A stretch of 5,237 nucleotides of DNA from assembly GCA_027026295.1 (NCBI GenBank), contig JALVOR010000294.1, forward strand, positions 1 through 5,237. The letters run 5' to 3'. Below, piece after piece: positions 1 through 5,237 of this stretch. The position numbers and the translations under genes are program-made. Source of the DNA: Anaerolineales bacterium. Its GTDB lineage: Bacteria > Chloroflexota > Anaerolineae > Anaerolineales > DRMV01. Each line of letters opens with the position of its first letter. The stretch's first letter is position 1. The notes under the pieces were generated by a model. The model was not told the origin of the DNA and made no database searches. It saw nothing but the letters and a program-made list of their open reading frames with translations.

Positions 1-630
1 GTGCTGACCTACAACATCCAGCAGGGCTACCGCGCCGACGGGCAGAAGGGCTGGCACGACCAACTCGCCCTGATGCGCTCCCTCGCCCCCGACCTCATCG
101 CCTTGCAGGAATCCGACACTGCCCGCCTCAGCGGGGCAAACAACGACCTGGTGGGCTGGTTTGCCGCCGCGCTGCACATGCACGCCGCTTACGGGCCACC
201 CACAGTGGACGGCACCTTCGGCATCGCGCTGCTTTCCCGTTACCCCATTCTGGAAAGCCACACGGTGTACCTTTACAGCGAAGGCGAGCAGACCGCCGTG
301 CTGCTGGCCACGGTGGCCGCGGGCGAAAAGCGCCTCACTGTGGCGGTAACGCACCTGGGCAACGGCGGGCCGTTAGTGCAGCAGCAAAACGTGCTGGAAG
401 CCGTGCGGGGGCGCGAGCCGCTGATTTTGTTGGGCGATTTCAACTTCCGCCCCAACACACCGCAATACCGCCTCACGGTGGAAACCCTGCGCGACGCCGC
501 CCCCGACCCCACCGGGAAAGCCATCGACCACATCTTCCTCACCCCCGATTGGGCTGTAGCCCGCACCGAATACATTCACAGCCCGGCTTCCGACCACCCG
601 GCGCTGTTCGCGGCGCTGACACTGCCCTGA
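1..630 (+). CDS. Endonuclease/exonuclease/phosphatase (EEP) family protein, C-terminal part, probably truncated by window start
   Basis: Metal-dependent phosphoesterase of the DNase I/sphingomyelinase fold; 209 residues are visible. Family motifs appear in order (numbering from base 1): YNIQQG with Asn5, LIALQESD with the metal ligand Glu37, LLSRYP near 78-82, VTHLG with His118, LLGDFNFRP with Asp146 and Asn148, IDHIF with Asp176, and the terminal SDHP with Asp198 and catalytic His199. The catalytic set looks complete. A GTG codon sits at base 1, but the first EEP beta strand (LTYNIQQG) begins immediately, so the real start is probably upstream. An N-terminal membrane region is likely there, because the phrasing (YNIQQGY, LQESDTAR, GTFGIALLS, IDHIF) recalls bacterial membrane proteins related to the C-terminal domain of eukaryotic CWH43; that comparison is from memory. 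The substrate (nucleic acid, phospholipid or other phosphodiester) cannot be told. A terminator follows, so it belongs to a separate transcription unit from the transporter. Confidence 0.85.
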   Translation: MLTYNIQQGYRADGQKGWHDQLALMRSLAPDLIALQESDTARLSGANNDLVGWFAAALHMHAAYGPPTVDGTFGIALLSRYPILESHTVYLYSEGEQTAVLLATVAAGEKRLTVAVTHLGNGGPLVQQQNVLEAVRGREPLILLGDFNFRPNTPQYRLTVETLRDAAPDPTGKAIDHIFLTPDWAVARTEYIHSPASDHPALFAALTLP

Positions 631-666
631 AACACCTGCCCAACATCCTCCAATCGCCTTCGCTAT

Positions 667-705
667 CTGGCCAGAGCCGCGCGCGCTCTGGCCAGGGTTG
701 TTTTT
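667..705 (+). terminator. Rho-independent terminator of the EEP gene
   Basis: CTGGCCAGAGC (667-677) pairs perfectly with GCTCTGGCCAG (685-695), an 11-bp GC-rich stem closed by a 7-base CG-alternating loop. The T-rich tail GGTTGTTTTT (696-705) follows directly. It lies 36 bases after the EEP stop codon and ahead of the transporter promoter, so it insulates the two units. On the opposite strand no T-tract follows the stem, so it works only in the + direction. Confidence 0.9.
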
Positions 706-769
706 ATCCCCCCGACATGCGACAGTGAAAAGCCCGTCTCCAAACCACCCTTCCGACTTTGTCTCATTA

Positions 770-798
770 TTGTATATACCATTTTCTCATGGTATAAT
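770..798 (+). promoter_or_regulatory. Sigma-70-type promoter of the transporter operon
   Basis: A perfect -10 hexamer TATAAT occupies 793-798. Seventeen bases upstream is TTGTAT (770-775), which matches the -35 consensus TTGACA only in its first three bases. The start of transcription is expected at about 804-806. The strong -10 with a weak -35 fits a promoter under protein control, and a palindrome covers it. This is the only convincing promoter in the window. The four transporter genes, and probably the phosphodiesterase, appear to depend on it. Confidence 0.75.
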
Positions 799-801
799 CA
801 A
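770..801. promoter_or_regulatory. Probable operator: palindrome spanning the -35 to -10 region
   Basis: The core is a perfect inverted repeat, TATACCAT (775-782) and ATGGTATA (789-796), separated by TTTCTC. It extends outward with two mismatches (773-774 against 797-798) and then matches three more bases (TTG 770-772 with CAA 799-801). That gives 11 of 13 paired positions per arm. It covers both promoter hexamers, so a dimeric repressor bound here would block RNA polymerase. Half-site centres lie about 14 bases apart, compatible with a helix-turn-helix dimer. No regulator gene is in the window, so the protein is unknown. Confidence 0.6.
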
Positions 802-928
802 ACCACCTTTTCTCATATTCGTCTCACATGATGGTCTTTCCCCACATTCCCCATCGAAAGGAGAAAACACCAAAAAACACATGCCACGATCTCACCAAGT
901 TTCCGTCTTTTCCCTACCCATCCCAAAG

Positions 929-934
929 AAGGAG
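929..934 (+). promoter_or_regulatory. Ribosome binding site that fixes the lipoprotein start
   Basis: AAGGAG lies 6 bases before the ATG at 941, which is ideal spacing. A similar AAAGGAG at 857-863 lies 17 bases before an in-frame ATG at 881, too far for efficient initiation. Starting at 941 also puts a lysine/arginine-led signal peptide directly at the N terminus, so 941 is the preferred start. Confidence 0.85.
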
Positions 935-940
935 AAACAA

Positions 941-2098
941 ATGAAACGCCATTTTTGGATACTCGCAGTTGTCGTCCTGGCGCTGGCCCTCGCGCTGGCC
1001 GCCTGCGGTAAGTCCGCGCCCACCCAGGCACCTTCCGAGACTTCCGCGCCTTCCGCCACCGAAGCCCCTCAGGCTAAAACCGGTGGCGTTTTGCGTATTT
1101 TGACCTGGGAGGGTTATGCGCCCGAAGAACTGGTCGAAAAATTCGTCAAGGAAACCGGCATCAAGGTGGAAATCACCTACATCGGCGACAACAACGAACT
1201 GATCGCCAAGATGGCCGCAACCAAAGGCGTGGGCTTCGACCTGGTTTCCCCCACCCTGAACTACGTCGCCACCGCGCAAGACCAGTTCGGCATCTATCAG
1301 CCGATCGACCTCAGCAAGGTCAACAAAGACCTCTTCATCCCCGCTTACTGGGATTCCATCCTCAAGAATTCGGAATACGAAGGCAAGCCCTACGCCCTGC
1401 CCTTCGTGTGGGGCACCACCGCGATGGTGGTCAACCTCGAGAAAGCCCCCGATGCCGGGCAGAGTTACCTCGACCTTTGCGACCCCAAATACAAAGGCCG
1501 GGTGAGTTATCGCGCCAAATATGACACTCTCTACATGTTCGCCTACGCGCTGGGCTACGACCCGGCAGAAGCGGTGAAAAGCGAAGACGAATACCGCAAG
1601 GTGATGAACGCCGTGCGCGACAAACTCATCGAATGCAAGCCCGTCGTCCGCACCTACTGGGATTCCCGCCAGCAACTGGAAGACCTGCTGAAGAACGACG
1701 AGGTTTGGGTCGCCACCAGTTGGGATGCGATTGCCTGGACGCTGATGAAAGAACAGCCCGACAAATTCAAGTATGTCGTGCCCAAAGAGGGCGCCGTGGG
1801 CTGGTTCGACACCTTCGCCATCTCCGCCGGTGCAGAGAACGTCGACGCTGCCTACAAGTGGATCAACTTCATCATGCAGCCGGAAAATGCCGCCGTCATC
1901 ATCAACCAGACCGGCTACCAGACAGCCTCTCAGGGCGCCGTGGAACTGGCTTCCCCCGAAATGGCGAAAATCGTCGCCGAAACGTTGCCGCCCGAGAAGA
2001 TGGCAACCATCAAGTGGTACTTCCCCCTGCCGCCTTACGCGCAGGACATTCAGGCCGACGTCTTAGAGCAGGTCAAAGCCGCAGAATCCAACAAATAG
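941..2098 (+). CDS. potD: Polyamine-type ABC transporter substrate-binding lipoprotein (PotD/PotF family)
   Basis: Extracytoplasmic solute receptor of 385 residues that delivers its ligand to the permeases encoded downstream. Residues 1-22 are a lipoprotein signal peptide: K2, R3, a hydrophobic run, and lipobox LAAC with lipidated Cys22. A flexible S/A/P/T-rich linker follows (about 23-47), then a two-lobe periplasmic-binding fold. Family landmarks are LRILTWEGY (51-59), ETGIKVEI (71-78), FDLVSP (99-104), PYALPFVWGTTAM (150-162), GWFDTFAIS (287-295), INFIMQPENA (308-317) and TGYQT (324-328). Compared from memory with E. coli PotD, aromatic ligand residues appear kept (Trp56, Tyr59, Trp261, Trp288, Tyr326), as does Asp290. 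Of PotD's acidic pair Asp168/Glu171, only the second seems matched (Asp195). Two extra cysteines (Cys180, Cys232) lie in the mature domain. It is first in the operon, behind a promoter with a possible operator. Family is firm; the substrate could be spermidine/putrescine or another small, perhaps cationic, compound. Confidence 0.9.
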   Translation: MKRHFWILAVVVLALALALAACGKSAPTQAPSETSAPSATEAPQAKTGGVLRILTWEGYAPEELVEKFVKETGIKVEITYIGDNNELIAKMAATKGVGFDLVSPTLNYVATAQDQFGIYQPIDLSKVNKDLFIPAYWDSILKNSEYEGKPYALPFVWGTTAMVVNLEKAPDAGQSYLDLCDPKYKGRVSYRAKYDTLYMFAYALGYDPAEAVKSEDEYRKVMNAVRDKLIECKPVVRTYWDSRQQLEDLLKNDEVWVATSWDAIAWTLMKEQPDKFKYVVPKEGAVGWFDTFAISAGAENVDAAYKWINFIMQPENAAVIINQTGYQTASQGAVELASPEMAKIVAETLPPEKMATIKWYFPLPPYAQDIQADVLEQVKAAESNK

Positions 2099-2110
2099 CA
2101 GACCGCTTTC

Positions 2111-2140
2111 CCCATGCCCCGGCAATTGTCGGGGCATGGG
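2111..2140 (+). other. Intercistronic hairpin between binding-protein and ATPase genes
   Basis: CCCATGCCCC (2111-2120) pairs perfectly with GGGGCATGGG (2131-2140). Three more pairs inside (G-C, G-U, C-G) leave an AATT tetraloop, for a 13-bp stem in total. Neither side carries a T-tract, so it is not a standard intrinsic terminator. Such hairpins after the binding-protein gene often protect the upstream mRNA from 3' exonucleases or attenuate read-through. Either would give more receptor than membrane components, the usual stoichiometry of these importers. Confidence 0.7.
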
Positions 2141-2172
2141 AATCTTGCAATCTCTCCAAGAGGCAATGAACC

Positions 2173-3294
2173 ATGTCCCCAGAAATTGATGTTGGACTCG
2201 TAAATGTAACCAAGAAGTTTGGCAATCTGGTCGCGGTTGACAATGTCAGTCTCGAGGTGCCCAAGGGAAGTTTCTTCTCCATCCTCGGCCCCTCGGGCAG
2301 CGGGAAGACCACCCTGCTGAGGATGATCGCCGGCTTCGAAGTGCCCACCAGCGGCGATATTTTCATCGGCGGGCAACGCGTCAACGACGTGCCCCCCAAC
2401 AAACGCCCCTGCAACATGGTCTTCCAGCGGCTGGCTTTGTTCCCTATGATGAATGTCCTGGATAACGTCACCTTTGGCCTTCGCCGTCGGGGCGGGATGA
2501 GCAAGGCCGAGATGGAACGCCGTGCCAAAGACGCCCTGGCGCGCGTCGGCCTGCAAGGGCTGGAAAAGCGCAAAATCAACCAGATTTCCGGCGGACAACA
2601 GCAGCGCGTGGCCCTGGCGCGCAGCCTGGTGCTGGAACCCACCGTGCTTTTGTTAGACGAGCCGCTGGGTTCCCTCGACCTGAAACTCCGCCAGAGCATG
2701 AAACTGGAACTCAAGCACCTGCAGGCGCGCACCGGCACCACCTTCGTCTACATCACTCACGACCAGACCATTGCGCTCGCGATGTCCGACACCGTCGCCG
2801 TGATCAACCACGGGAAAATCGAACAAATTGCTCCTCCCGAAGAACTCTACCGGCGGCCTGCCACCCATTTCGTCGCCTCTTTCGTGGGCGAAAACAACAA
2901 ACTGGTGAACGGCAAGGTCGTCGCCTTCCAAGACGAGGAGAAAGTCGAGGTCGACATTGCCGGCATCCGCATGCTGGGCCGCGCCGGGGAAGCCCTCTCC
3001 GTCAACGACACGGTAGACCTCTTCATCCGCCCCGAGATGATCACCGTGCGCCCGGGCAAGGGCGAAAACGGCATTCTGGGCAAGGTGAGCGAAATCAACT
3101 TCGACGGCTCGCACTCCCTCGTCATCGTCAGCCTGCTCGAAAGCAAACAGCCGCTCAGCCTCAACGTCAAAATTCAGCACACTGAAAACGCCCCCGACCT
3201 GAAAATCGGCGACCTAGTCACCCTCTCCTGGCGCTGGGACGCGGCCAATGCCTTCCTGTCCATGGCCCAGCCACACATTGAAGCGGAGGCATAA
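2173..3294 (+). CDS. potA: Polyamine-type ABC transporter ATP-binding protein (PotA family)
   Basis: Cytoplasmic ATPase of 373 residues that powers import as a homodimer on the two permeases. All catalytic motifs are present: Walker A GPSGSGKTT (39-47), Q-loop Gln85 in VFQRLALFP, signature ISGGQQQR (138-145), Walker B LLLDEP (159-164), D-loop SLD (167-169) and switch His196 in ITHDQ. Residues from about 240 to the end form the regulatory TOBE-type domain typical of the PotA/MalK/CysA group, with LFIRPEMI (283-290) and VSEINFDGSHSLVIVSLL near 305-322. Two usually conserved spots differ: the Q-loop reads QRLALFPM where QSYALFPH is common, and the His-loop reads THDQTIAL where THDQEEAL is common. 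The ATG at 2173 is preceded by a modest AAGAGG (2158-2163) at 9 bases. An earlier ATG at 2166 is out of frame. The gene starts 74 bases after the receptor gene, beyond a hairpin, and ends 2 bases before the first permease. Confidence 0.92.
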   Translation: MSPEIDVGLVNVTKKFGNLVAVDNVSLEVPKGSFFSILGPSGSGKTTLLRMIAGFEVPTSGDIFIGGQRVNDVPPNKRPCNMVFQRLALFPMMNVLDNVTFGLRRRGGMSKAEMERRAKDALARVGLQGLEKRKINQISGGQQQRVALARSLVLEPTVLLLDEPLGSLDLKLRQSMKLELKHLQARTGTTFVYITHDQTIALAMSDTVAVINHGKIEQIAPPEELYRRPATHFVASFVGENNKLVNGKVVAFQDEEKVEVDIAGIRMLGRAGEALSVNDTVDLFIRPEMITVRPGKGENGILGKVSEINFDGSHSLVIVSLLESKQPLSLNVKIQHTENAPDLKIGDLVTLSWRWDAANAFLSMAQPHIEAEA

Positions 3295-3296
3295 CC

Positions 3297-4145
3297 ATGA
3301 ACGCCTCGACCAAACGCCGCAGTCTGTGGTTGTTGCTGACTCCCATGCTGCTCTGGATTGGCCTGCTTTTCGTGCTGCCGCACCTCAAACTGTTCTATCT
3401 TTCCTTCATCAGCCGTCGCGGCGGGGAATTCACGTTTGCCAATTACCTCTATTTCTTCCAGAGCCCCCTCTACCGCAAAATCTTCCTCCGCACGGCAGTA
3501 TTTTCCATCCTCGTCACAGCCCTGACCCTGCTCATTTCCTTCCCCTTAGCCTTCATCATCACCAAAGTCGCCGGAAAGCGCCTCAAAATGATGCTCTTGC
3601 TGGCCGTCATCCTGCCCTATTGGGTTTCCGAACTCATCCAGGCCTTCACGTGGATGGTCCTCTTCCGGGAAAGCGGCGTACTGAGTTACCTGCTGCAAAT
3701 GCTGGGCATCACCCACCACAACATCGAATTCCTCTACCACGACACCACCATCGCCGTCGGGCTGGTTTACACCTCGCTCCTCTTTATGACCATTCCCATC
3801 ATGAACTCCCTCGATACCCTCGACGACAGCCTGGTGGAAGCCGCTTACGACCTCGGCGGCAATTTCTGGTCGACCCTGCGGGAAATCATCATCCCCCACG
3901 CCGCGCCCGGCATCATGGTGGGCAGCATCATGGTCTTCATGCTCAACCTGGGCAACTACGTCACCGTCACCCTGTTGGGCGGCAAGAACAGCCTCTGGTT
4001 GACGGAAATCATCTACAACCAGTTCATCATCCGCTTCAACCAGAACAAAGGCTCTGCCTTTAGCGTCATTTTGCTCACCTTCTCGGTGATATTCGTGTGG
4101 ATCATGCTCAAGATTACAAAACAGGATCTCTCGGAGGCCATGTGA
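3297..4145 (+). CDS. potB: ABC transporter permease, PotB-type
   Basis: Inner-membrane permease of 282 residues, close to the usual length of PotB. Six hydrophobic segments are visible, at about 10-30, 63-88, 97-123, 150-170, 203-226 and 253-272, preceded by a short basic N terminus (K6, R7, R8). The cytoplasmic loop that docks on the ATPase carries the EAA motif, EAAYDLGGNFWSTLREIIIP (181-200), with Glu181, Ala182, Ala183, Gly187 and the closing Ile-Pro. PotB-like stretches include SFPLAFIITK (81-90), ILPYWVSELIQAF (105-117) and NLGNYVTVTLLGGKNSL (217-233). A strong GGAGG (3285-3289) lies 7 bases before the ATG, inside the end of the ATPase gene, so translation is probably coupled. Its stop codon overlaps the start of the second permease. 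Members of this family also move other solutes, so the name follows homology and context only. Confidence 0.9.
   Translation: MNASTKRRSLWLLLTPMLLWIGLLFVLPHLKLFYLSFISRRGGEFTFANYLYFFQSPLYRKIFLRTAVFSILVTALTLLISFPLAFIITKVAGKRLKMMLLLAVILPYWVSELIQAFTWMVLFRESGVLSYLLQMLGITHHNIEFLYHDTTIAVGLVYTSLLFMTIPIMNSLDTLDDSLVEAAYDLGGNFWSTLREIIIPHAAPGIMVGSIMVFMLNLGNYVTVTLLGGKNSLWLTEIIYNQFIIRFNQNKGSAFSVILLTFSVIFVWIMLKITKQDLSEAM
4133..4137 (+). promoter_or_regulatory. Ribosome binding site that fixes the second permease start
   Basis: GGAGG lies 7 bases before the ATG at 4145, whose A is the last base of the upstream TGA stop (TGATG overlap). This favours 4145 over an in-frame ATG at 4097. The earlier ATG would add 16 polar residues and overlap the first permease gene by 49 bases, and I see no good ribosome binding site for it. 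Confidence 0.85.
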
Positions 4146-5002
4146 TGTTTCGACGAAACGAACTTTCGCTGAGCAAGGTCTTGTTTTACGCCTATGCGAT
4201 CCTGATTCTGATTTTCACCTTAGGGCCGCTGGTCATCGTCACCATCCTGGCCTTCAACAACAACCCCAGCGCCTCGTTCCCGTGGCAGGGTTTCACCTTA
4301 GACTGGTTCAAATCGAGCACGCCCAACCGCGTGGGGCTTTTCAACGACGCGCGCATGATGCACGCCATCGGCACCAGCCTTCAGGTCGCCATCGTCGTCA
4401 CGCTGGTATCGGTTGTCCTGGGCGTCAACAACGCCTTCATGTTTGTGCGCCACAGGTTTTCCGGCCAAAGCCTGCTCTATTTATTGATGCTGGGGCCGCT
4501 GGTCGTGCCCGGTGTGGTGCTGGGCACTTCCATTCTGGCTTTTTCTTACGGCATTGCCAACAGCCTGGATAAGTTGCTCGGCGCGGGTGCGGGCACGTTC
4601 CTGCGCCCCGGTTTCTGGCTGGTGGTTCTGGGGCAAGTAAGTTTCGTGGCAACCACAACCACGCTGGTCATCGCCGCCCGCCTGAAGCGCTTCGACCTCT
4701 CACTGGAAGAAGCCGCCCTCGACCTGGGCGCCAGCCGCGCCGAAGCCGTCCGTCTGATTACCCTGCGTTTTCTGGCGCCAGCCATGTTAGGCGCGGGCAT
4801 CATCGCCTTCCTTTTCTCTTTCGAGAACTTCAACACCACCTACTTCCTCAGCGGCTCCGACCCCACCGTGCCCATTTTGCTCTATTCCCGGCTGCGCTTC
4901 GGCATCACGCCGGAAATCAACGCTGTCAGCGTCATGCTGATGATCGTCACCGGCTTGCTGGGCTTCGTGGCCTTTGCCTTCCAAAAGGAAGACGCCGCTT
5001 AG
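4145..5002 (+). CDS. potC: ABC transporter permease, PotC-type
   Basis: Second inner-membrane permease of 285 residues that pairs with the PotB-type protein to form the translocation path. Six hydrophobic segments lie at about 12-36, 76-100, 110-134, 155-178, 208-226 and 258-279. The EAA loop reads EEAALDLGASRAEAVRLITL (188-207), with Glu189, Ala190, Ala191 and Gly195. PotC hallmarks are WQGFTLDWFK (47-56) after the first helix, the SFENFNTTYFLSG stretch (225-237) just after the fifth helix, and PEINAVSVML (256-265) leading into the last helix. The start chosen gives a one-base overlap with the upstream stop, a sign of translational coupling and of a fixed 1:1 ratio of the two permeases. No terminator follows; the next gene begins 19 bases later, so the operon continues. 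Confidence 0.9.
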   Translation: MFRRNELSLSKVLFYAYAILILIFTLGPLVIVTILAFNNNPSASFPWQGFTLDWFKSSTPNRVGLFNDARMMHAIGTSLQVAIVVTLVSVVLGVNNAFMFVRHRFSGQSLLYLLMLGPLVVPGVVLGTSILAFSYGIANSLDKLLGAGAGTFLRPGFWLVVLGQVSFVATTTTLVIAARLKRFDLSLEEAALDLGASRAEAVRLITLRFLAPAMLGAGIIAFLFSFENFNTTYFLSGSDPTVPILLYSRLRFGITPEINAVSVMLMIVTGLLGFVAFAFQKEDAA

Positions 5003-5021
5003 CCCTGCGAAGGCTTCCCTC

Positions 5022-5237
5022 ATGCTCATCGCGCACATCAGCGACACCCACGTGGCCGCCCCGGGCAAGAAAACCTTTGGCGTCGCGCCCATGGCTGAAT
5101 ATCTGGCGCGCTGCGTCGAGCACATCAACCGCCTGCAACCGCAGCCCGACCTCGTGATTCACACAGGCGATGTCACCAGCAACGGCCTTTTGGAAGAAGC
5201 CCGGTACGCTGCCGACATCCTGCGCCAACTGCAAGCG
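5022..5237 (+). CDS. Calcineurin-like phosphodiesterase (GpdQ/CpdA type), 5' part only
   Basis: Only the first 72 codons fit in the window, and the frame stays open to the end. The N terminus MLIAHISDTH gives the first metal-binding motif, D-x-H (Asp8, His10), and IHTGDVTSNG (46-55) gives the second, Gly49-Asp50. These are the opening motifs of class III cyclic-nucleotide phosphodiesterases. The GNHD and later histidine motifs should lie beyond the window. From memory, the opening and the 'ARYAADIL' region are closest in style to glycerophosphodiesterase GpdQ and to cAMP phosphodiesterase CpdA. A GAAGG (5009-5013) sits 8 bases before the ATG. The gene is 19 bases behind the second permease with no terminator between, so co-transcription with the importer is likely. 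It may cleave a phosphodiester linked to the transported compound, but the substrate is unproven. Confidence 0.85.
   Translation, partial: MLIAHISDTHVAAPGKKTFGVAPMAEYLARCVEHINRLQPQPDLVIHTGDVTSNGLLEEARYAADILRQLQA

Larger units (their letters stand above)
631..940 (+). other. Intergenic regulatory region between the EEP gene and the transporter operon
   Basis: This 310-base gap has no convincing gene. It holds an intrinsic terminator (667-705), an AT-rich promoter with an overlapping palindrome (770-801), several TCTCA-type repeats (761-826), and two copies of the Shine-Dalgarno-like string AAGGAGAAA (858-866 and 929-937). The reading frame of the downstream lipoprotein stays open back to about 698. 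The codons there give Pro/Ser-rich text unlike a protein domain, and the frame runs through the promoter, so I treat it as non-coding. From the promoter, transcription should begin near 804-806, giving a leader of roughly 135 bases. I recognise no riboswitch in that leader. Confidence 0.8.

Noticed and set aside
677..686. Alternating CG run as Z-DNA-type or repeat element
   Set aside because: It is only about ten bases long and is explained as the loop region of the intrinsic terminator.
769..797. Divergent minus-strand promoter within the palindrome (TACAAT on the minus strand at 769-774)
   Set aside because: It is a by-product of the symmetry. The -35 is poor and the upstream gene points the same way as the operon, so no minus-strand gene needs it.
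830..860. Possible leader pseudoknot or riboswitch (GATGG 830-834 with CCATC 851-855; CTTTC 836-840 with GAAAG 856-860)
   Set aside because: The two 5-bp stems cross with no linker between their 3' strands, so both cannot form together. Each alone is weak, and I recognise no riboswitch core.
698..940. Extension of the lipoprotein reading frame upstream to about 698
   Set aside because: It would run through the terminator tail, promoter and palindrome. The translated text is low-complexity, and the start at 941 has an ideal ribosome binding site and signal peptide.
914..1675. Long open frame on the minus strand inside the lipoprotein gene
   Set aside because: It mirrors the codon bias of the + strand gene, has no recognisable domain, and crosses a well-supported CDS with its own ribosome binding site.
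2111..2140. Hairpin as a rho-independent terminator
   Set aside because: No T-tract follows on either strand, and the downstream genes clearly belong to the same operon.
4097..4144. Earlier in-frame ATG for the second permease
   Set aside because: It has no ribosome binding site and adds a polar stretch. The ATG at 4145 has GGAGG at 7 bases and a classic stop/start overlap.

Overview
The window holds a polyamine-type (PotD-A-B-C) ABC importer operon, all on the + strand. The 3' end of a phosphoesterase-fold gene lies upstream, and the 5' end of a metallophosphoesterase gene lies downstream. The DNA is GC-rich inside genes and AT-rich in the one long intergenic gap. The substrate-binding protein is a lipoprotein with a Ser/Ala/Pro/Thr linker containing 'TEAP', a style common in Chloroflexota. 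The upstream gene also resembles proteins I recall from that phylum. I therefore lean to an Anaerolineae-like Chloroflexota bacterium, as an inference from style only.

Layout: 1-630 is the C-terminal endonuclease/exonuclease/phosphatase (EEP) domain of a protein that probably starts before the window. It is followed by a strong intrinsic terminator (667-705). The gap 631-940 then carries a clear sigma-70-type promoter with a perfect TATAAT at 793-798. A near-perfect palindrome (770-801) spans that promoter, so transcription of the transporter is probably controlled by a DNA-binding regulator not encoded here. The lipoprotein gene (941-2098) is followed by a 13-bp hairpin with no T-tract (2111-2140). 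The ATPase (2173-3294), first permease (3297-4145) and second permease (4145-5002) are packed almost without gaps. A calcineurin-fold phosphodiesterase similar to GpdQ/CpdA starts 19 bases later (5022) and runs off the window.

How they work together: the lipoprotein captures a small solute outside the membrane, the two six-helix permeases form the channel, and the ATPase dimer drives import. The downstream phosphodiesterase appears co-transcribed and may act on the imported compound or its precursor. The binding protein keeps most of the aromatic cage known from PotD, but by my alignment one of the two acidic pairing residues is lost. Polyamine is therefore the default substrate guess rather than a firm call. 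A phosphodiester or aminophosphonate-like substrate is an alternative.

I see no mobile element, CRISPR array, RNA gene or evidently new system. The points most worth a second look are the promoter-spanning palindrome, the substrate question raised by the linked phosphodiesterase, and the CWH43-like flavour of the first gene.
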